Of a DNA stretch of 64,000 nt, positions 8,684 to 19,612 are shown in pieces. The DNA is from Qipengyuania mesophila (lineage in GTDB: Bacteria; Pseudomonadota; Alphaproteobacteria; Sphingomonadales; Sphingomonadaceae). Made by a program: the position numbers and the translations under genes. How positions within the stretch are numbered: the first letter of the stretch is position 1; each line of letters opens with the position of its first letter. The notes under the pieces are model-generated. The model saw nothing but the letters and a program-made list of their open reading frames with translations, was not told the origin of the DNA and ran no database searches. The stretch spans positions 1-64,000 of the forward strand of contig NZ_JAIGNU010000003.1 of assembly GCF_019711655.1 (NCBI RefSeq). The letters are read 5' to 3'.

Positions 8684-9610
8684 ATGGCTGCATTCACTGC
8701 CGCTGACGTGAAGGCCCTGCGCGAGAAGACCGGCGCGGGCATGATGGACGCCAAGAAGGCGCTCGAAGCCTCGAACGGCGATATCGAAGCCGCGGTCGAC
8801 GCGCTGCGCGCCAAGGGCCTCGCCACCGCCCAGAAGAAGTCGAGCCGCACCGCGGCCGAAGGTCTCGTCGGCGTTGCCGTCGAGGGCACCAAGGGCGTGG
8901 CCGTCGAAGTCAACTCGGAAACCGACTTCGTCGCCAAGAACGACAAGTTCCAGGACTTCGTCCGCAAGGCGACCCAGGTCGCGCTGACCGTGTCGGCCGA
9001 CGACGTCGACACGCTCAAGGCAGCTGCCTATCCCGACGGCGGCACCGTTGCCGACAAGCTGACCGACAATGTCGCGACCATCGGTGAAAACCAGCAGGTC
9101 CGCCGCATGAAGACCGTATCGGTCTCGAACGGCGTGATCGTGCCCTACATCCACAATGCCGTCGCACCCGACCTCGGCAAGATCGGCGTGCTCGTCGCGC
9201 TCGAGAGCGAAGGCGACGCGGCCAAGCTCGAAGAACTCGGCAAGAAGCTGGCGATGCACATCGCCGCGGCCTTCCCGCAGGCGCTGACCGCCGAAGGCCT
9301 CGACGCCGAAGTGCTCGACCGCGAGCGCAAGATCGCCGCGGAAAAGGCTGCCGAAAGCGGCAAGCCCGCCGAAGTCCAGGCCAAGATGGTCGACGGCGCG
9401 GTCAACAAGTACGCCAAGGAAAACGCCCTGCTCAGCCAGGTCTTCGTGATGGACAACAAGACCCCCATCGCGCAGGTCGTCGAGCAGGCCGGCAAGGATG
9501 CCGGTGCCAAGGTCGAACTGGTGGACTACGTCCGCTTCCAGCTCGGCGAAGGCATCGAGAAGGAAGAGAGCGACTTCGCAGCCGAAGTCGCCGCCGCCGT
9601 CGCCGGATAA
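8684..9610 (+). CDS. tsf: Translation elongation factor Ts
   Basis: Guanine-nucleotide exchange factor for EF-Tu. The 308-aa product has the N-terminal UBA-like '[19 protein letters not shown]' and '[10 protein letters not shown]' of the core. Start at ATG 8684, with AAGGA 7 nt upstream, preferred over the in-frame extension to 8651. Follows rpsB. Confidence 0.96.
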   Translation: MAAFTAADVKALREKTGAGMMDAKKALEASNGDIEAAVDALRAKGLATAQKKSSRTAAEGLVGVAVEGTKGVAVEVNSETDFVAKNDKFQDFVRKATQVALTVSADDVDTLKAAAYPDGGTVADKLTDNVATIGENQQVRRMKTVSVSNGVIVPYIHNAVAPDLGKIGVLVALESEGDAAKLEELGKKLAMHIAAAFPQALTAEGLDAEVLDRERKIAAEKAAESGKPAEVQAKMVDGAVNKYAKENALLSQVFVMDNKTPIAQVVEQAGKDAGAKVELVDYVRFQLGEGIEKEESDFAAEVAAAVAG

Positions 9611-9812
9611 TTATTTGCGGCGCGCGGCGTCAGCGGCGGAACTCTCTGCCTAGCTGCGCGTAGCTGCGGGGCCCGGTCAATCGATCGGGCTTCGCGAGAG
9701 AATGGAAACGGTCGTCGGGCGTAACGTTCGGCGACCGTTTTCGTATGTGCCGCACTTGGCAGCGAGCGCCATGCGCTCTAAGGCCGCGCAAACTTCTGCC
9801 AAGCGAGAACCC

Positions 9813-10529
9813 ATGCCGCTATCGACGATGAAACGTGTCCTCCTGAAACTCTCGGGCGAAGTCCTGATGGGCGACCAGCAGTTCGGGATCGATCCGGCAT
9901 TCGTCATGGAACTGGCCAGGGAAGTGAAGGCGGCCAAGGAGACGGGGCTCGAAATCTGCCTCGTCATCGGAGGCGGCAATATCTTTCGCGGCATGGCCGG
10001 TGCGGCGCAGGGCATGGACCGGGCGCAGGCCGACTACATGGGCATGCTCGCGACGGTGATGAACGCGCTGGCGATGCAGAACGCGCTCGAGCAGCTTGGC
10101 GTCCAGACCCGCGTGCAGAGCGCGGTGCAGATGGACCAGGTGTGCGAACCGGTGATCCGCCGTCGTGCCGAGCGCCATCTCGAGAAGGGGCGCGTGGTGA
10201 TCTTCGCCGCCGGCGTGGGTGCGCCTTATTTCACCACCGACAGCGGCGCGGCGCTGCGCGCGGCGGAGATGAACTGCGACGCGCTGCTGAAGGGCACGAG
10301 CGTCGATGGCGTCTACGACAGCGATCCCAAGAAGAATGCCGATGCCAAGCGTTTCGAAACCGTGACTTACGGCAGGGTCCTGGCGGACGATCTCAAGGTC
10401 ATGGACGCCAGCGCCGTCGCCCTTTGCCGCGACAACAACATCCCGATTGTCGTCTTCTCGATCCGCGAGCAGGGCAATCTCGCCCGTGTACTGAGCGGCG
10501 AGGGCACCCAGACGATCGTCCAGAACTGA
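9813..10529 (+). CDS. pyrH: UMP kinase
   Basis: Phosphorylates UMP to UDP in pyrimidine nucleotide synthesis; cytosolic hexamer of the amino-acid kinase fold. Visible: '[13 protein letters not shown]' phosphate loop, '[10 protein letters not shown]', '[14 protein letters not shown]' and '[10 protein letters not shown]'. ATG 9813 gives 238 aa, the family length; ATG 9828 is possible, and the longer frame to 9702 is unlikely. First gene of the pyrH-frr-uppS-cdsA-dxr-rseP run. Confidence 0.95.
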   Translation: MPLSTMKRVLLKLSGEVLMGDQQFGIDPAFVMELAREVKAAKETGLEICLVIGGGNIFRGMAGAAQGMDRAQADYMGMLATVMNALAMQNALEQLGVQTRVQSAVQMDQVCEPVIRRRAERHLEKGRVVIFAAGVGAPYFTTDSGAALRAAEMNCDALLKGTSVDGVYDSDPKKNADAKRFETVTYGRVLADDLKVMDASAVALCRDNNIPIVVFSIREQGNLARVLSGEGTQTIVQN

Positions 10530-10557
10530 ACGCCTAAGACAGACAGAGGAAGCCGCC

Positions 10558-11115
10558 ATGGCCAAGTACGACAAAGCCGATATCGAGCGCCGCATGAAGG
10601 GCGCCGTCGAAAGCCTCAAGGGTGACCTTGCGGGCCTCAGGACCGGCCGCGCCAACACCAGCCTGCTCGATCCCGTCGTGGTCGAGGTTTATGGCTCGAT
10701 GATGCCCCTGAACCAGGTCGCCACCGTCAGCGCGCCCGAGCCCCGCATGCTGAGCGTGCAGGTGTGGGACAAGGCCAATGTCACCGCGGTCGAAAAGGGT
10801 ATCGCCAAGGCCAATCTCGGCCTCAATCCGATGATCGACGGGCAGAATGTGCGTCTGCCGATGCCCGACCTGACCGAGGAACGCCGCAAGGAGCTGGCGA
10901 AGCTCGCAGGCAATTATTCGGAGCAGGCGAAGATCGCCATCCGCAACGTCCGCCGCGACGGGATGGAAGCGCTCAAGGACGACGAGAAGAAGAAGGAAAT
11001 CTCCGAAGACGATCGCAAACGCGGCGAGGACGAGGTCCAGAAGCTGACCGACAAATACGTCGCCGAATGCGATGTCGCTGCTGCGCAGAAGGAAAAGGAA
11101 ATCCTGACGCAGTAA
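10558..11115 (+). CDS. frr: Ribosome recycling factor
   Basis: Splits post-termination ribosomes together with EF-G. It has the full family length of 185 aa with '[20 protein letters not shown]', '[25 protein letters not shown]' split around the hinge, and a C-terminal coiled-coil helix rich in Lys/Glu. GAGGAAG precedes the ATG. It lies 28 bp after pyrH and 25 bp before uppS. Confidence 0.96.
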   Translation: MAKYDKADIERRMKGAVESLKGDLAGLRTGRANTSLLDPVVVEVYGSMMPLNQVATVSAPEPRMLSVQVWDKANVTAVEKGIAKANLGLNPMIDGQNVRLPMPDLTEERRKELAKLAGNYSEQAKIAIRNVRRDGMEALKDDEKKKEISEDDRKRGEDEVQKLTDKYVAECDVAAAQKEKEILTQ

Positions 11116-11140
11116 GCGCGGCAGGGTCCGGAGTGAGAGG

Positions 11141-11824
11141 ATGACAACCGAGGGGCAGCAGGCCCGGCACGTCGCCATCATCATGGATGGCAATGGTCGC
11201 TGGGCCAAGCGCCGGCACTTGCCGCGCGTGATGGGGCACAGGAAGGGTGTCGAGGCGGTGCGCGAGCTGGTGCGCAGCCTCAAGGATACCTCGATCGAGT
11301 GCCTGACGCTCTATGCCTTCAGCAGCGAGAACTGGAAGCGGCCCGAGGAAGAGGTCGACGATCTGATGAACCTGATGCGCAAGTTCATCAAATCGGATCT
11401 GCCCGAGTTCATCGCCAACGATGTGAAGCTGCACATCCTCGGCGATTGGCGCTCGCTCGCCTCCGATATCGTCGACATGCTCGAGGACGCGCTCGAGCGG
11501 ACCTCGACAGGCTCGCGCACGCTTGCGGTGGCGCTGAACTATGGTGCGCAGGCCGAAATCACCCAAGCAGCGCGCAAGGCTGCAGCAGAAGGCGAGATCA
11601 CCGAAGAGGCGATCGAACGCCACCTCTTCAGCGCGCCACTGCCGCCGCTCGACCTGCTGATCCGTACCAGCGGCGAAGTGCGGCTCTCGAATTTCCTCTT
11701 GTGGCAGGCGGCCTACGCGGAGATGCTGTTCCTCGACGTGCTGTGGCCGGACTTCACGCCCGACCACCTGAAGCGCGCGCTGGCCGATTTCGCGGAGAGG
11801 GAGAGGCGATTTGGCGGACGTTGA
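11141..11824 (+). CDS. uppS: Undecaprenyl (isoprenyl) diphosphate synthase
   Basis: Cis-prenyltransferase making the C55 lipid carrier for peptidoglycan. The 227-aa product starts its core with '[15 protein letters not shown]' (catalytic Asp), then '[14 protein letters not shown]' and '[20 protein letters not shown]'; the Arg-x-Ser-Gly element binds diphosphate. The 3' end overlaps cdsA by 14 nt. Confidence 0.95.
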   Translation: MTTEGQQARHVAIIMDGNGRWAKRRHLPRVMGHRKGVEAVRELVRSLKDTSIECLTLYAFSSENWKRPEEEVDDLMNLMRKFIKSDLPEFIANDVKLHILGDWRSLASDIVDMLEDALERTSTGSRTLAVALNYGAQAEITQAARKAAAEGEITEEAIERHLFSAPLPPLDLLIRTSGEVRLSNFLLWQAAYAEMLFLDVLWPDFTPDHLKRALADFAERERRFGGR

Positions 11825-12524
11825 GACCCCGGCGGCCAAGCCGGCCGGCAAGAATGCGGACCTGCCGGTGCGGATCGTGTCCGCAGTGATCATGGTCGCG
11901 CTCGCGGTGGGCGCGCTGTGGGCGGGCAATCCCTGGTTCGGCTGGTTCATCCTCGCAGTGGTCCTGGCGGCGCTCGTCGAATTCGTGCTGCTGGTGGTCA
12001 AGGCGACGGCGAACGTCCCCTTCCGCCTCGCCGGCATTGCCGCCGGCACGATCTATATCGCGCTTGCAGGCTACATGCTCTCACGCTTCCCGCTGCCGAT
12101 CGTGGTCGGCGTGGTGGGCGTCGTCGTGTTCGTCGATACCTTTGCCTATTTCTTCGGGCGCACGCTCGGCGGCCCCAAGATCGCGCCGAAAATCAGCCCG
12201 TCGAAGACATGGGCGGGGCTGTTCGGAGCGATTATCGGCGCAACCGTGTGGATCGCGGGATGGATCTATGTCGCTGCCCGCGCCACCTCTGGCGACACGA
12301 CGATGTTCTTCGACATGACCGAGGCGGGGCAGATCCTTGGGCTCGGCGCAATGACTGCCGTGGCCGCGCAGGCGGGCGACTTCTTCGAGAGCTGGCTCAA
12401 GCGCAAGGCCGGGGTGAAGGATTCCTCCAAGCTCATTCCCGGCCATGGCGGCGTGTTCGACCGGATCGACGGCATGATCCCGGTGATCATCCTTGCGGGC
12501 GTCCTGTTAGGGGCGGCACGCTGA
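11811..12524 (+). CDS. cdsA: Phosphatidate cytidylyltransferase
   Basis: Makes CDP-diacylglycerol from phosphatidate and CTP, the precursor used by PssA and PgsA in this window. Multi-pass membrane protein of 237 aa, with the C-terminal signature '[19 protein letters not shown]'. The start is a TTG at 11811 with a strong GGGAGAGG just upstream, overlapping uppS. The stop overlaps the dxr ATG. Confidence 0.94.
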   Translation: MADVETPAAKPAGKNADLPVRIVSAVIMVALAVGALWAGNPWFGWFILAVVLAALVEFVLLVVKATANVPFRLAGIAAGTIYIALAGYMLSRFPLPIVVGVVGVVVFVDTFAYFFGRTLGGPKIAPKISPSKTWAGLFGAIIGATVWIAGWIYVAARATSGDTTMFFDMTEAGQILGLGAMTAVAAQAGDFFESWLKRKAGVKDSSKLIPGHGGVFDRIDGMIPVIILAGVLLGAAR

Positions 12525-13672
12525 TGCGCTCGATTTCCATCCTCGGCGCGACCGGCTCGGTGGGCGAGCAGACGCTCGATCTGATCCGCCGCAATTCCGG
12601 TGAATGGAAGGTGGTCGCGCTGACGGCCAATTCGAACGTCGCCGGGCTGGCGGCAGCGGCGCGTGAGTTCGGGGCGGAGGTCGCGGTGGTCGCCGACGAG
12701 CGCCGCCTCGACGACCTGCGCGCGGCATTGTCGGGCAGCGGCATCGAGGCGGCCGCGGGCCGCACCGCATTGTGCGAGGCGGCCGCGCGCCCGGTCGACA
12801 TAACGGTCGCGGCGATCGTCGGCTGTGCCGGACTCGGACCGGTCATGGCCGCGATCGAGCAGGGCGGCACGATCGCGCTGGCCAACAAGGAAGCACTGGT
12901 CTCCGCCGGCGACGTGATGACCGCCGCCGTCGCTCGGCATGGTGCCACACTGCTGCCGACCGACAGCGAGCACAATGCGATCTTCCAGTGCCTCCAGGGC
13001 GGCCGGATCAGCGATGTGCGCTCGATCACGCTGACCGCGAGCGGCGGACCGCTGCGCACGGTACAGGACCTCTCGGCGGTCACGCCGGCACAGGCGGTGG
13101 CGCATCCAAACTGGGACATGGGCGCCAAAATCAGCGTCGACAGCGCGACCATGTTCAACAAGGGCCTCGAACTGATCGAGGCGCATCACCTCTTTCCGGT
13201 CGGGCTCGACCGCATCCGCATCGTCGTTCACCCGCAGAGCGTGATCCACTCGATGGTCGAATATCGCGACGGGTCGACCCTGGCGCAGCTCGGTCCCTCG
13301 GACATGCGCGTACCGATCGCCTCGTGCCTCGCCTGGCCTGGGCGGATGGATACGCCGATGGCACCGCTCGACCTGCCCGCGATCGGTGAACTGTCCTTCT
13401 TCGCCCCCGACGAGACACGCTTCCCCGCGACCCGGCTCGCGCGCGAGGCTGCCCAGGCGGGCGGGGCGGCTCCGGCGGTGCTCAACGCCGCCAACGAGAT
13501 CGCCGTTGACGCCTTCCTGGCGGGTAAGATTGCGTTCAGCAGGATCGCGGTATTGGTGGAGAGCGTTCTCGAACAGGGTGAATTGCCCGCTGCGCCGCGG
13601 ACCCTCGAAGAGGTCTTGCGCGTTGACGAGGATGCACGACACCGTGCCACCCGCATTCTGGAGCCCGCCTGA
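12524..13672 (+). CDS. dxr: 1-deoxy-D-xylulose 5-phosphate reductoisomerase
   Basis: Second step of the MEP isoprenoid pathway: NADPH-dependent conversion of DXP to MEP. The 382-aa product begins '[18 protein letters not shown]' (NADPH loop), with 'ALANKEALVSAG' and metal/substrate-binding 'LLPTDSEHNAIFQCLQGG' and 'LTASGGP'. The ATG overlaps the cdsA stop (TGATG). It supplies the isoprenoid used by uppS. Confidence 0.95.
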   Translation: MRSISILGATGSVGEQTLDLIRRNSGEWKVVALTANSNVAGLAAAAREFGAEVAVVADERRLDDLRAALSGSGIEAAAGRTALCEAAARPVDITVAAIVGCAGLGPVMAAIEQGGTIALANKEALVSAGDVMTAAVARHGATLLPTDSEHNAIFQCLQGGRISDVRSITLTASGGPLRTVQDLSAVTPAQAVAHPNWDMGAKISVDSATMFNKGLELIEAHHLFPVGLDRIRIVVHPQSVIHSMVEYRDGSTLAQLGPSDMRVPIASCLAWPGRMDTPMAPLDLPAIGELSFFAPDETRFPATRLAREAAQAGGAAPAVLNAANEIAVDAFLAGKIAFSRIAVLVESVLEQGELPAAPRTLEEVLRVDEDARHRATRILEPA

Positions 13673-13674
13673 CC

Positions 13675-14817
13675 TTGGAATTGAACCTGCCTCTCTGGCT
13701 TTACTACGTGATCGGTTTCCCGCTGTTGTTGGGGCCGCTGGTCACCATTCACGAACTCGGCCACTATCTCGTCGGCCGCTGGTTCGGTGTCCACGCCGAG
13801 GCGTTCTCGATCGGTTTCGGCAAGGAAATCTGGGGCTTCACCGATAAACGTGGGACGCGGTGGAAGGTGTCGGCGTTGCCGCTGGGCGGTTACGTCCAGT
13901 TCAAGGGCGACATGAACCCGGCGAGCATACCCGACGCCGAAGCGGCGGCGCAGGCGAGCGCAGAGGAACGCGCCGGAAGCTTCCATCATGCATCGCTGTG
14001 GAAACGCGCCCTGATCGTCTTTGCTGGCCCTGCGACCAATATCCTGCTGACCCTCGCGATCTTCGCGAGCTTCTTCGCCTTCTACGGCAAGCCCGTTCCC
14101 GCCGAGGCCGATGCGCAGCTCGTAGTCGCGGGCTTCTCCGAGATTTCGCCCGCGCGTGCCGCCGGCATCGAGGTGGGCGACCGGATCGTCGCGGTCGAAA
14201 ACGAGCCGATGGACGATTTCCGCGACGTGCAGGACGCGATCCTCCTCTACCCGGGGCGCACTCTGGAGATCACTGTCGAGCGCGACGGGGCCGAGCGGCG
14301 CTTCGACGTGCCGGTGCGCAGCGTCGAGATGAAGGACCGCTTCGGCAATGTCTCGAAAATCGGCATGATCGGGATAGCCTCGGGTGCGGCGGGCTTCGCC
14401 TTCGAGCCGCAGAGCTTGCCGGCCTCGCTCGGCCTCGCGGTCGATCACTCGCTCGGCATTGTTGACATGATGGTCACCGGCGTCGGTCAGATCTTCACCG
14501 GTGAACGCTCGATCCAGGAGCTCGGCGGGCCGGTCAAGATCGCCAAGTATTCGGGCGAGCAGCTCAGCCTCGGACCGCTCGCTTTCGTCCAGTTTGCCGC
14601 GCTGATTTCGCTTAATTTGGCATTCATCAACCTCCTGCCAATCCCGGCCCTCGACGGCGGGCACCTGGCTTTCTACGCGGCTGAAGCAGTCCGCCGGAAG
14701 CCGGTCGGCCCGCGCGGTCAGGAAGTGGCGTACCGCGCCGGCGTGGCCCTCGTGCTGATGCTGATGGTGTTCGTCACGATCAATGATCTGGCGAGCCTTC
14801 CCGTGTTCGGGAATTAG
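13675..14817 (+). CDS. rseP: RIP metalloprotease RseP
   Basis: Site-2 protease cleaving membrane proteins, classically the anti-sigma factor in the envelope stress cascade. The 380-aa product has zinc motif 'TIHELGHYLVG' in the first helix, one PDZ domain (about 155-240, 'AARAAGIEVGDRIVAV' type) and the C-terminal 'PIPALDGGH' metal-binding motif between membrane helices. The start is TTG 13675 with GGAG 10 nt upstream. It precedes bamA, the usual order in proteobacteria. Confidence 0.94.
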   Translation: MELNLPLWLYYVIGFPLLLGPLVTIHELGHYLVGRWFGVHAEAFSIGFGKEIWGFTDKRGTRWKVSALPLGGYVQFKGDMNPASIPDAEAAAQASAEERAGSFHHASLWKRALIVFAGPATNILLTLAIFASFFAFYGKPVPAEADAQLVVAGFSEISPARAAGIEVGDRIVAVENEPMDDFRDVQDAILLYPGRTLEITVERDGAERRFDVPVRSVEMKDRFGNVSKIGMIGIASGAAGFAFEPQSLPASLGLAVDHSLGIVDMMVTGVGQIFTGERSIQELGGPVKIAKYSGEQLSLGPLAFVQFAALISLNLAFINLLPIPALDGGHLAFYAAEAVRRKPVGPRGQEVAYRAGVALVLMLMVFVTINDLASLPVFGN

Positions 14818-14982
14818 CCGGGGAAAGGGAGCGGATTACCGGCATTTCGCCGCGGCAAAGCTTGATTGGCAAAGGCGCTTGGGGCAGGGGACGGCAGGGC
14901 CGCCCCGCATTGTGCGGTCTGACGCCGGATCGGGGCTGCGATAGCCGGGTCTGCTGTAACTGTAACGAGGACGGGAAACTCC

Positions 14983-17691
14983 TTGTCGATGACTGATATT
15001 GCTTCTGCCGCCACGCGCCGCCAAAATCCCGCCGCGCGGCTGGTGATCGGCCTGCTTGCCGGAACCATGCTCGCCGGTGTTCCGGTCGCGGCGTACGCCC
15101 AGGAAGAGGCTGCCGAAGCACCGGCGCCGGCCCCGCTGGCGCAGCAGGACATCGTGCGGAGCATCGCGGTCAGCGGCGCCCAGCGGCTCGAACCGCAAAC
15201 GATCCTGTCCTACATCAAGCTGCGTCCGGGCGACGTCTGGACGCAGGCCGCCGGTGACGCGGTGCTCAAGGATCTCTACGCGACCGAGCTGTTCGCGAGC
15301 GCGAACGTGGTCAACAACAATGGCGACGTGGTCATCACGCTCGTCGAGAACCCGGTCATCAACCGCATCATTCTCGAGGGCAACCGCCGGATCAAGAACG
15401 ACAAGATCCTGCCCGAGATCAAGCTCTCGCCGCGGCAGATCTTCACCCGCTCCAAGGTCCGCGCGGATGTCGCGCGCATCATCGAGCTCTACAAGCGCCA
15501 GGGCCGGTTCGCCGCCACGGTCGAGCCGAAGATGGTCGAACTTAGCCAGAACCGCGTCGATATCGTCTTCGAGATCAGCGAAGGGCCGAAGTCCAAGGTT
15601 CGCCAGATCAACATCATCGGCAATGACGCCTTCTCCGACGGCAAGCTGCGCGGCGAGATGCTGACCAAGCAGGCGCGCCTGACCAGCTTCCTCAGCTCGA
15701 ACACCAGCTACGATCCCGATCGCCTGGCCTTCGACCAGCAGAAGCTGCGCCAGTTCTACCTCACCGAAGGCTATGCCGACTTCCGCGTGGTTTCCGCGGT
15801 CGCCGAGCTGACCCCCGACAAGCGCGATTTCATCATCACCTATGTCGTGGAAGAGGGCGAGCGCTACAAATTCGGCGACGTCAACGTCGAGTCGCAGATT
15901 CGCGACTTCAACGACGAGGCGATGACCGCCCGTCTGCCGATGAAGAGCGGCGACTGGTACGATGCCAAGCAGGTCGAGGACACGGTCGAGCAGATGACCG
16001 AGCTGGCCGGGACCTTTGGCTACGCCTTTGCCGACGTTGCGCCGCAGTTCACCCGCAATCCGGAAACGCTGACGATGGATGTCTCCTTCGTCCTGCGTGA
16101 GGCGCCGCGCGTCTATGTCGAGCGGATCGACGTGAACGGCAATACGCTGACGCAGGACAAGGTCGTGCGCCGCGAGTTCCGCCTGGCCGAAGGCGATGCC
16201 TTCAATTCGCTGTCGGTTTCGCGTTCGACCGCGCGCATCAATTCGCTCGGCTATTTCCAGGAAAACTTCGAGATCAACCAGGTCGAGGGGAGCGCTCCCG
16301 ACCGGATCGTGCTCGAAGCCAATGTCGAGGAACAGGCGACGGGCGAACTGCAGCTCTCGGCCGGCTTCTCGAGCATCGAGAATTTCATTCTCGCGGGGTC
16401 GATCCGCCAGCGCAACTTCCGCGGCCGCGGCCAGACCATCGGGCTCAGCCTCAACTATTCGCGCTATTCGAAATCGGCGCAGGTCAGCTTCTCCGAACCC
16501 TACGTCTTCGACCGCAACATCTCGGCCGGGGTGGACATCTACCGCCGTGACCTCAACAGCTTCAATTTCCGCAACAACCAGCGCAACACGACCTTCCAGC
16601 AGTCGACAACGGGTATCTCGCTGCGCGCGGGCGTTCCGCTGACCGAGTACGTCTCGGCGATCGGCAGCTACACTTTCAACTATGACGACGTGTCGCTCGA
16701 CGAGGGTCTGTATTTCTCGGACCGCGACGGCGACGGCGTGGCGACCTGCGACCCGCTGCTCGCCAGCCGCTATCTGTGCGAGGCGATCGGCAAGCGCACG
16801 AGCTCGATCCTCGGGCTGACGTTCAACTACAACACGCTCGACAGCCGCCTGCGGCCGACGCGCGGCGAAACGCTGAGCTGGACGACCGAGTTCGCCGGGC
16901 TCGGCGGCGACGTCAAATACATCCGTTCGCGTGCGCGCGCCGGAAAGTACTGGCCGGTCGGTGGAGGCTTCATCTTCTCCGTCACGGGCGAGGGTGGCTG
17001 GATCCGCAGCCTCGAAGACAACAACATCGCCGGCCAGGACGACGTTCGCCTGACCGACCGCTTCTTCCTCGGCGAACCGCAGATGCGCGGCTTCGACATC
17101 CGCGGCGTCGGCCCGCGTATCGTCCGCTTGCGGTATCTCGATGACGACAACGACAGCTCGACCCCGCTCGTCCCGCAGACGATCGAGGAAGCGCTCGCCA
17201 GCGACCAGCGGGTCGACGATGCCCTCGGCGGGAAGGCCTATTACCTCGGCCGCGCAGAGCTCGAAATTCCGCTCGGCAGCGGCGCGCGCGAGATGGGTAT
17301 CCGTCCGTCGATCTTCGTCGACGTCGGCTCGCTGTTCAGCGTCACCCGCCCGATCCTGCAGGACTATCCCGATGGCCTGCAGGCGACCGATGCCAACGGC
17401 AATCTGCTGTATCTCCAGCAGGGCGTCGACGAGGATGGCAACGACATCATCGAGTCGGTTACCAATCGCTTCGCCCCCGACGGCTCGGAAAACACCCGCA
17501 GTGTCATTCCGGGAACTTACTTCAAGGAAGTGTTCGTCGGCGACAGCCCGGCACCGCGCATCTCGGTGGGCGTCGGCGTCAACTGGAACTCGCCGTTCGG
17601 TCCGTTCAGGATCGATGTATCTCACGTGCTTAAGAAGCAGGTCGGCGACGACGACAAGATGTTCTCCTTCAACGTAGGAACGCAATTCTGA
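14983..17691 (+). CDS. bamA: Outer membrane protein assembly factor BamA
   Basis: Essential beta-barrel insertase of the outer membrane. The 902-aa precursor has a basic/hydrophobic signal peptide ending near 'AAYAQEE', five POTRA repeats (about 50-440) and a C-terminal 16-strand barrel. '[20 protein letters not shown]' contains the conserved VRGF/Y-like loop-6 motif, and the protein ends in Phe. Start TTG 14983 is better spaced to GAGG (14967-14970) than ATG 14989. The stop is one base from the skp ATG. Confidence 0.95.
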   Translation: MSMTDIASAATRRQNPAARLVIGLLAGTMLAGVPVAAYAQEEAAEAPAPAPLAQQDIVRSIAVSGAQRLEPQTILSYIKLRPGDVWTQAAGDAVLKDLYATELFASANVVNNNGDVVITLVENPVINRIILEGNRRIKNDKILPEIKLSPRQIFTRSKVRADVARIIELYKRQGRFAATVEPKMVELSQNRVDIVFEISEGPKSKVRQINIIGNDAFSDGKLRGEMLTKQARLTSFLSSNTSYDPDRLAFDQQKLRQFYLTEGYADFRVVSAVAELTPDKRDFIITYVVEEGERYKFGDVNVESQIRDFNDEAMTARLPMKSGDWYDAKQVEDTVEQMTELAGTFGYAFADVAPQFTRNPETLTMDVSFVLREAPRVYVERIDVNGNTLTQDKVVRREFRLAEGDAFNSLSVSRSTARINSLGYFQENFEINQVEGSAPDRIVLEANVEEQATGELQLSAGFSSIENFILAGSIRQRNFRGRGQTIGLSLNYSRYSKSAQVSFSEPYVFDRNISAGVDIYRRDLNSFNFRNNQRNTTFQQSTTGISLRAGVPLTEYVSAIGSYTFNYDDVSLDEGLYFSDRDGDGVATCDPLLASRYLCEAIGKRTSSILGLTFNYNTLDSRLRPTRGETLSWTTEFAGLGGDVKYIRSRARAGKYWPVGGGFIFSVTGEGGWIRSLEDNNIAGQDDVRLTDRFFLGEPQMRGFDIRGVGPRIVRLRYLDDDNDSSTPLVPQTIEEALASDQRVDDALGGKAYYLGRAELEIPLGSGAREMGIRPSIFVDVGSLFSVTRPILQDYPDGLQATDANGNLLYLQQGVDEDGNDIIESVTNRFAPDGSENTRSVIPGTYFKEVFVGDSPAPRISVGVGVNWNSPFGPFRIDVSHVLKKQVGDDDKMFSFNVGTQF

Positions 17692-18362
17692 TGAAACTTT
17701 TCGCAAAGACCATTGCAGCCGCCGCTCTCGCCGGTGCTGCAGCCATCGCCACGCCTGCCGCTGCGCAGGTCGCCGGAATCGCGACCAGCAGCCCCGAAGC
17801 CGTCCTGTTCGGCAGCAAGGCACGCGTCGAGGCCTATAAGCAGATCGACACGCAGTATGCCGCGCAGATCGGCCAACTGCGCACGCTGCGCCAGGAAATG
17901 GCAACGCTGCAGCAGACCCTCGACACCGACAAGAACGGTCAGCTGACCCAGGCCGAAGCCCAGGCCAACCCGACCGCGGTCCAGCAGCTTCAGCAGAAGG
18001 AACAGCAGCTCGGCCAGGTTTCGCAGCCAATCGTGCTGGCGCAGACCTATGTGCTCGAGCAGCTGATCAACGACTACCAGAACGTCCAGCAGCAGGTCGT
18101 GCAGCAGAAGAAGATCCAGATCCTGCTCAATCCGGACGCCATCCAGTGGGCCCCGGCGGCAGTCAACGTCACCAACGATCTCGTCGACGCGCTCGACCAG
18201 CGCATGCCGAGCGTGCAGATCACGCCCCCGGCTGGCTGGCGCCCCCGTCAGGAATCGCTCGCGGCGCAGCAGACCGTCTCGCAGATCCTGCTTGGCGTAG
18301 CGCAGCAGCAGGCCGCGCAGCAGGCTGCCCAGCAGCAGACCGAGCAGCCGACCGGTCGCTGA
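17691..18362 (+). CDS. skp: OmpH/Skp family periplasmic chaperone
   Basis: Periplasmic holdase that keeps outer-membrane proteins soluble for BamA. The 223-aa product has a clear signal peptide ([17 protein letters not shown]...AAAQ), a coiled-coil region rich in Gln/Leu (about 60-140) and a Gln-rich C-terminal tail. The ATG overlaps the bamA stop, giving the common bamA-skp-fabZ order. Confidence 0.88.
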   Translation: MKLFAKTIAAAALAGAAAIATPAAAQVAGIATSSPEAVLFGSKARVEAYKQIDTQYAAQIGQLRTLRQEMATLQQTLDTDKNGQLTQAEAQANPTAVQQLQQKEQQLGQVSQPIVLAQTYVLEQLINDYQNVQQQVVQQKKIQILLNPDAIQWAPAAVNVTNDLVDALDQRMPSVQITPPAGWRPRQESLAAQQTVSQILLGVAQQQAAQQAAQQQTEQPTGR

Positions 18363-18384
18363 GTTCGAACCAGGGAGCAGGGGA

Positions 18385-18837
18385 ATGAGCGAGACCGGTT
18401 TCGACGTTGTCGAGGTGCTGAAGCGCCTGCCGCATCGGTATCCCCTGCTGCTGGTCGACCGGGTTGTCGAGCTGGTCGCCGACGAACGCATCCACGCGCT
18501 CAAGGCGGTCAGCTTCAACGAGCAGTTTTTCCAGGGCCATTTTCCCGGCGCGCCGATCATGCCCGGCGTGCTGCAGATCGAGGCGCTGGCGCAGGCCGCC
18601 GGCGTGCTCGCAGTGGAAAGTCTCGGCCTCGCCGGCTCGGGCAAGCTGGTCTATTTCATGGCGATCGAGAACGCCAAGTTCCGCGCGCCCGTGACCCCGG
18701 GCGTCCTGCTCGACCTCAAGGCCAGCTTCGTCCAGAAGCGCGCGCGTGTCTGCAAGTTCGCGGGTGAGACCTCTGTCGACGGCAAGGTGACATGCGAGGT
18801 GAGCTTCACCGCGATGATCGCGGACGCCCCCGAATAA
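18385..18837 (+). CDS. fabZ: 3-hydroxyacyl-ACP dehydratase FabZ
   Basis: Hot-dog-fold dehydratase of fatty-acid elongation. The 150-aa product has '[16 protein letters not shown]', the active-site '[24 protein letters not shown]' region (catalytic His in GHFP and Glu in IEAL) and '[13 protein letters not shown]'. GGGAGCAGGGG precedes the ATG. Follows skp by 22 bp. Confidence 0.95.
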   Translation: MSETGFDVVEVLKRLPHRYPLLLVDRVVELVADERIHALKAVSFNEQFFQGHFPGAPIMPGVLQIEALAQAAGVLAVESLGLAGSGKLVYFMAIENAKFRAPVTPGVLLDLKASFVQKRARVCKFAGETSVDGKVTCEVSFTAMIADAPE

Positions 18838-18931
18838 GGTTGCCAATCCCGGCGCTCGCCGCTATGCGCGCGCCTTTCCCATTCACAGCTGGACCGGTCG
18901 GAACCGTTCCGAAGCTCAAAGGACGACTATC

Positions 18932-19159
18932 ATGAAGGCCGAAGGTCACCCCGATTACCACATGATTACGGTCAAGATGACCGATGGCAGCGAATTCCAG
19001 ACGCGCTCCACCTGGGGCAAGGAAGGCGACACGCTGACGCTCGACATCGACCCGACCAGCCACCCGGCCTGGACTGGCGGCACCAAGCAGCTTCAGGAAG
19101 GCGGCCGCGTCGCAGCCTTCAACAAGCGTTTCGGCGGCCTTTCGCTCAAGAAGAACTGA
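18932..19159 (+). CDS. rpmE: 50S ribosomal protein L31
   Basis: Large-subunit ribosomal protein, 75 aa. It shows '[14 protein letters not shown]', '[16 protein letters not shown]' and 'HPAWTGG...[13 protein letters not shown]'. There are no cysteines, so it is the zinc-independent form. It is followed by a strong terminator. Confidence 0.93.
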   Translation: MKAEGHPDYHMITVKMTDGSEFQTRSTWGKEGDTLTLDIDPTSHPAWTGGTKQLQEGGRVAAFNKRFGGLSLKKN

Positions 19160-19185
19160 GCCTCGCCAGCTTGCGAAATCGCGAA

Positions 19186-19211
19186 GGGCGGTCCTGTGGG
19201 GCCGCCCTTTT
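19186..19211 (+). terminator. Rho-independent terminator after rpmE
   Basis: A 9-bp stem (GGGCGGTCC pairing with GGGCCGCCC, one G-T pair) with loop TGTG is followed by TTTT. It ends the rpmE transcript and lies just before the convergent DksA-like gene. Confidence 0.8.
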
Positions 19212-19224
19212 CCGTTGGCGCCTT

Positions 19225-19542
19225 TCAGTTGGCGCAGGCGATGCAACGCGTGGCAATAGGGCGGGCCAGGAGCCGCTTGCGATCGATCGGCTTCCCGCAT
19301 TGGCTGCACGTGCCATAGGTGCCGTTTGCGATCCGTAGCAGGGCCAGGCGGACCTGGACGATCTCCTGTCGCAGGATGTCGTCGACCCCCTCAAGCGCTT
19401 CGTCATCGGCCAGGTCGATCGCCTGTTCGCCCGAATCGGCATCGAGCGGGTGGCGCAGATCGTCTTCGATCACCTCCGCGCGCTCGAGCAGGTCGGCGAG
19501 CCGTTTTTCGAGTTGTGAGCGGATCTCGCTGTAGTCGGTCAT
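19225..19542 (-). CDS. TraR/DksA family zinc-finger protein
   Basis: Small DksA-like protein (105 aa) that may bind the RNA polymerase secondary channel. It has an N-terminal helical hairpin (about 1-70, 'LEKRLADLLERAEVIEDDL') and a four-cysteine zinc finger C79-x2-C82-x17-C100-x2-C103. ATG 19542 has GGGAG upstream; the frame extends further, but the upstream part overlaps the GFA gene. Shorter than full DksA. Confidence 0.85.
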   Translation of the reverse strand: MTDYSEIRSQLEKRLADLLERAEVIEDDLRHPLDADSGEQAIDLADDEALEGVDDILRQEIVQVRLALLRIANGTYGTCSQCGKPIDRKRLLARPIATRCIACAN

Positions 19543-19612
19543 TCTCGGACTCCCTTTCTCTTTCGTCCTCAGCAGCTTAGCACGAAGAGGCGGGCCGGGG
19601 GATTGATCCCGG

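Noticed and set aside
14836..18030. A 1064-codon open frame on the minus strand opposite bamA and skp
   Set aside because: It is the antisense shadow of high-GC coding DNA; the plus strand encodes unmistakable BamA and Skp, and the antisense product is Arg/Asp/Val-rich with no family features.
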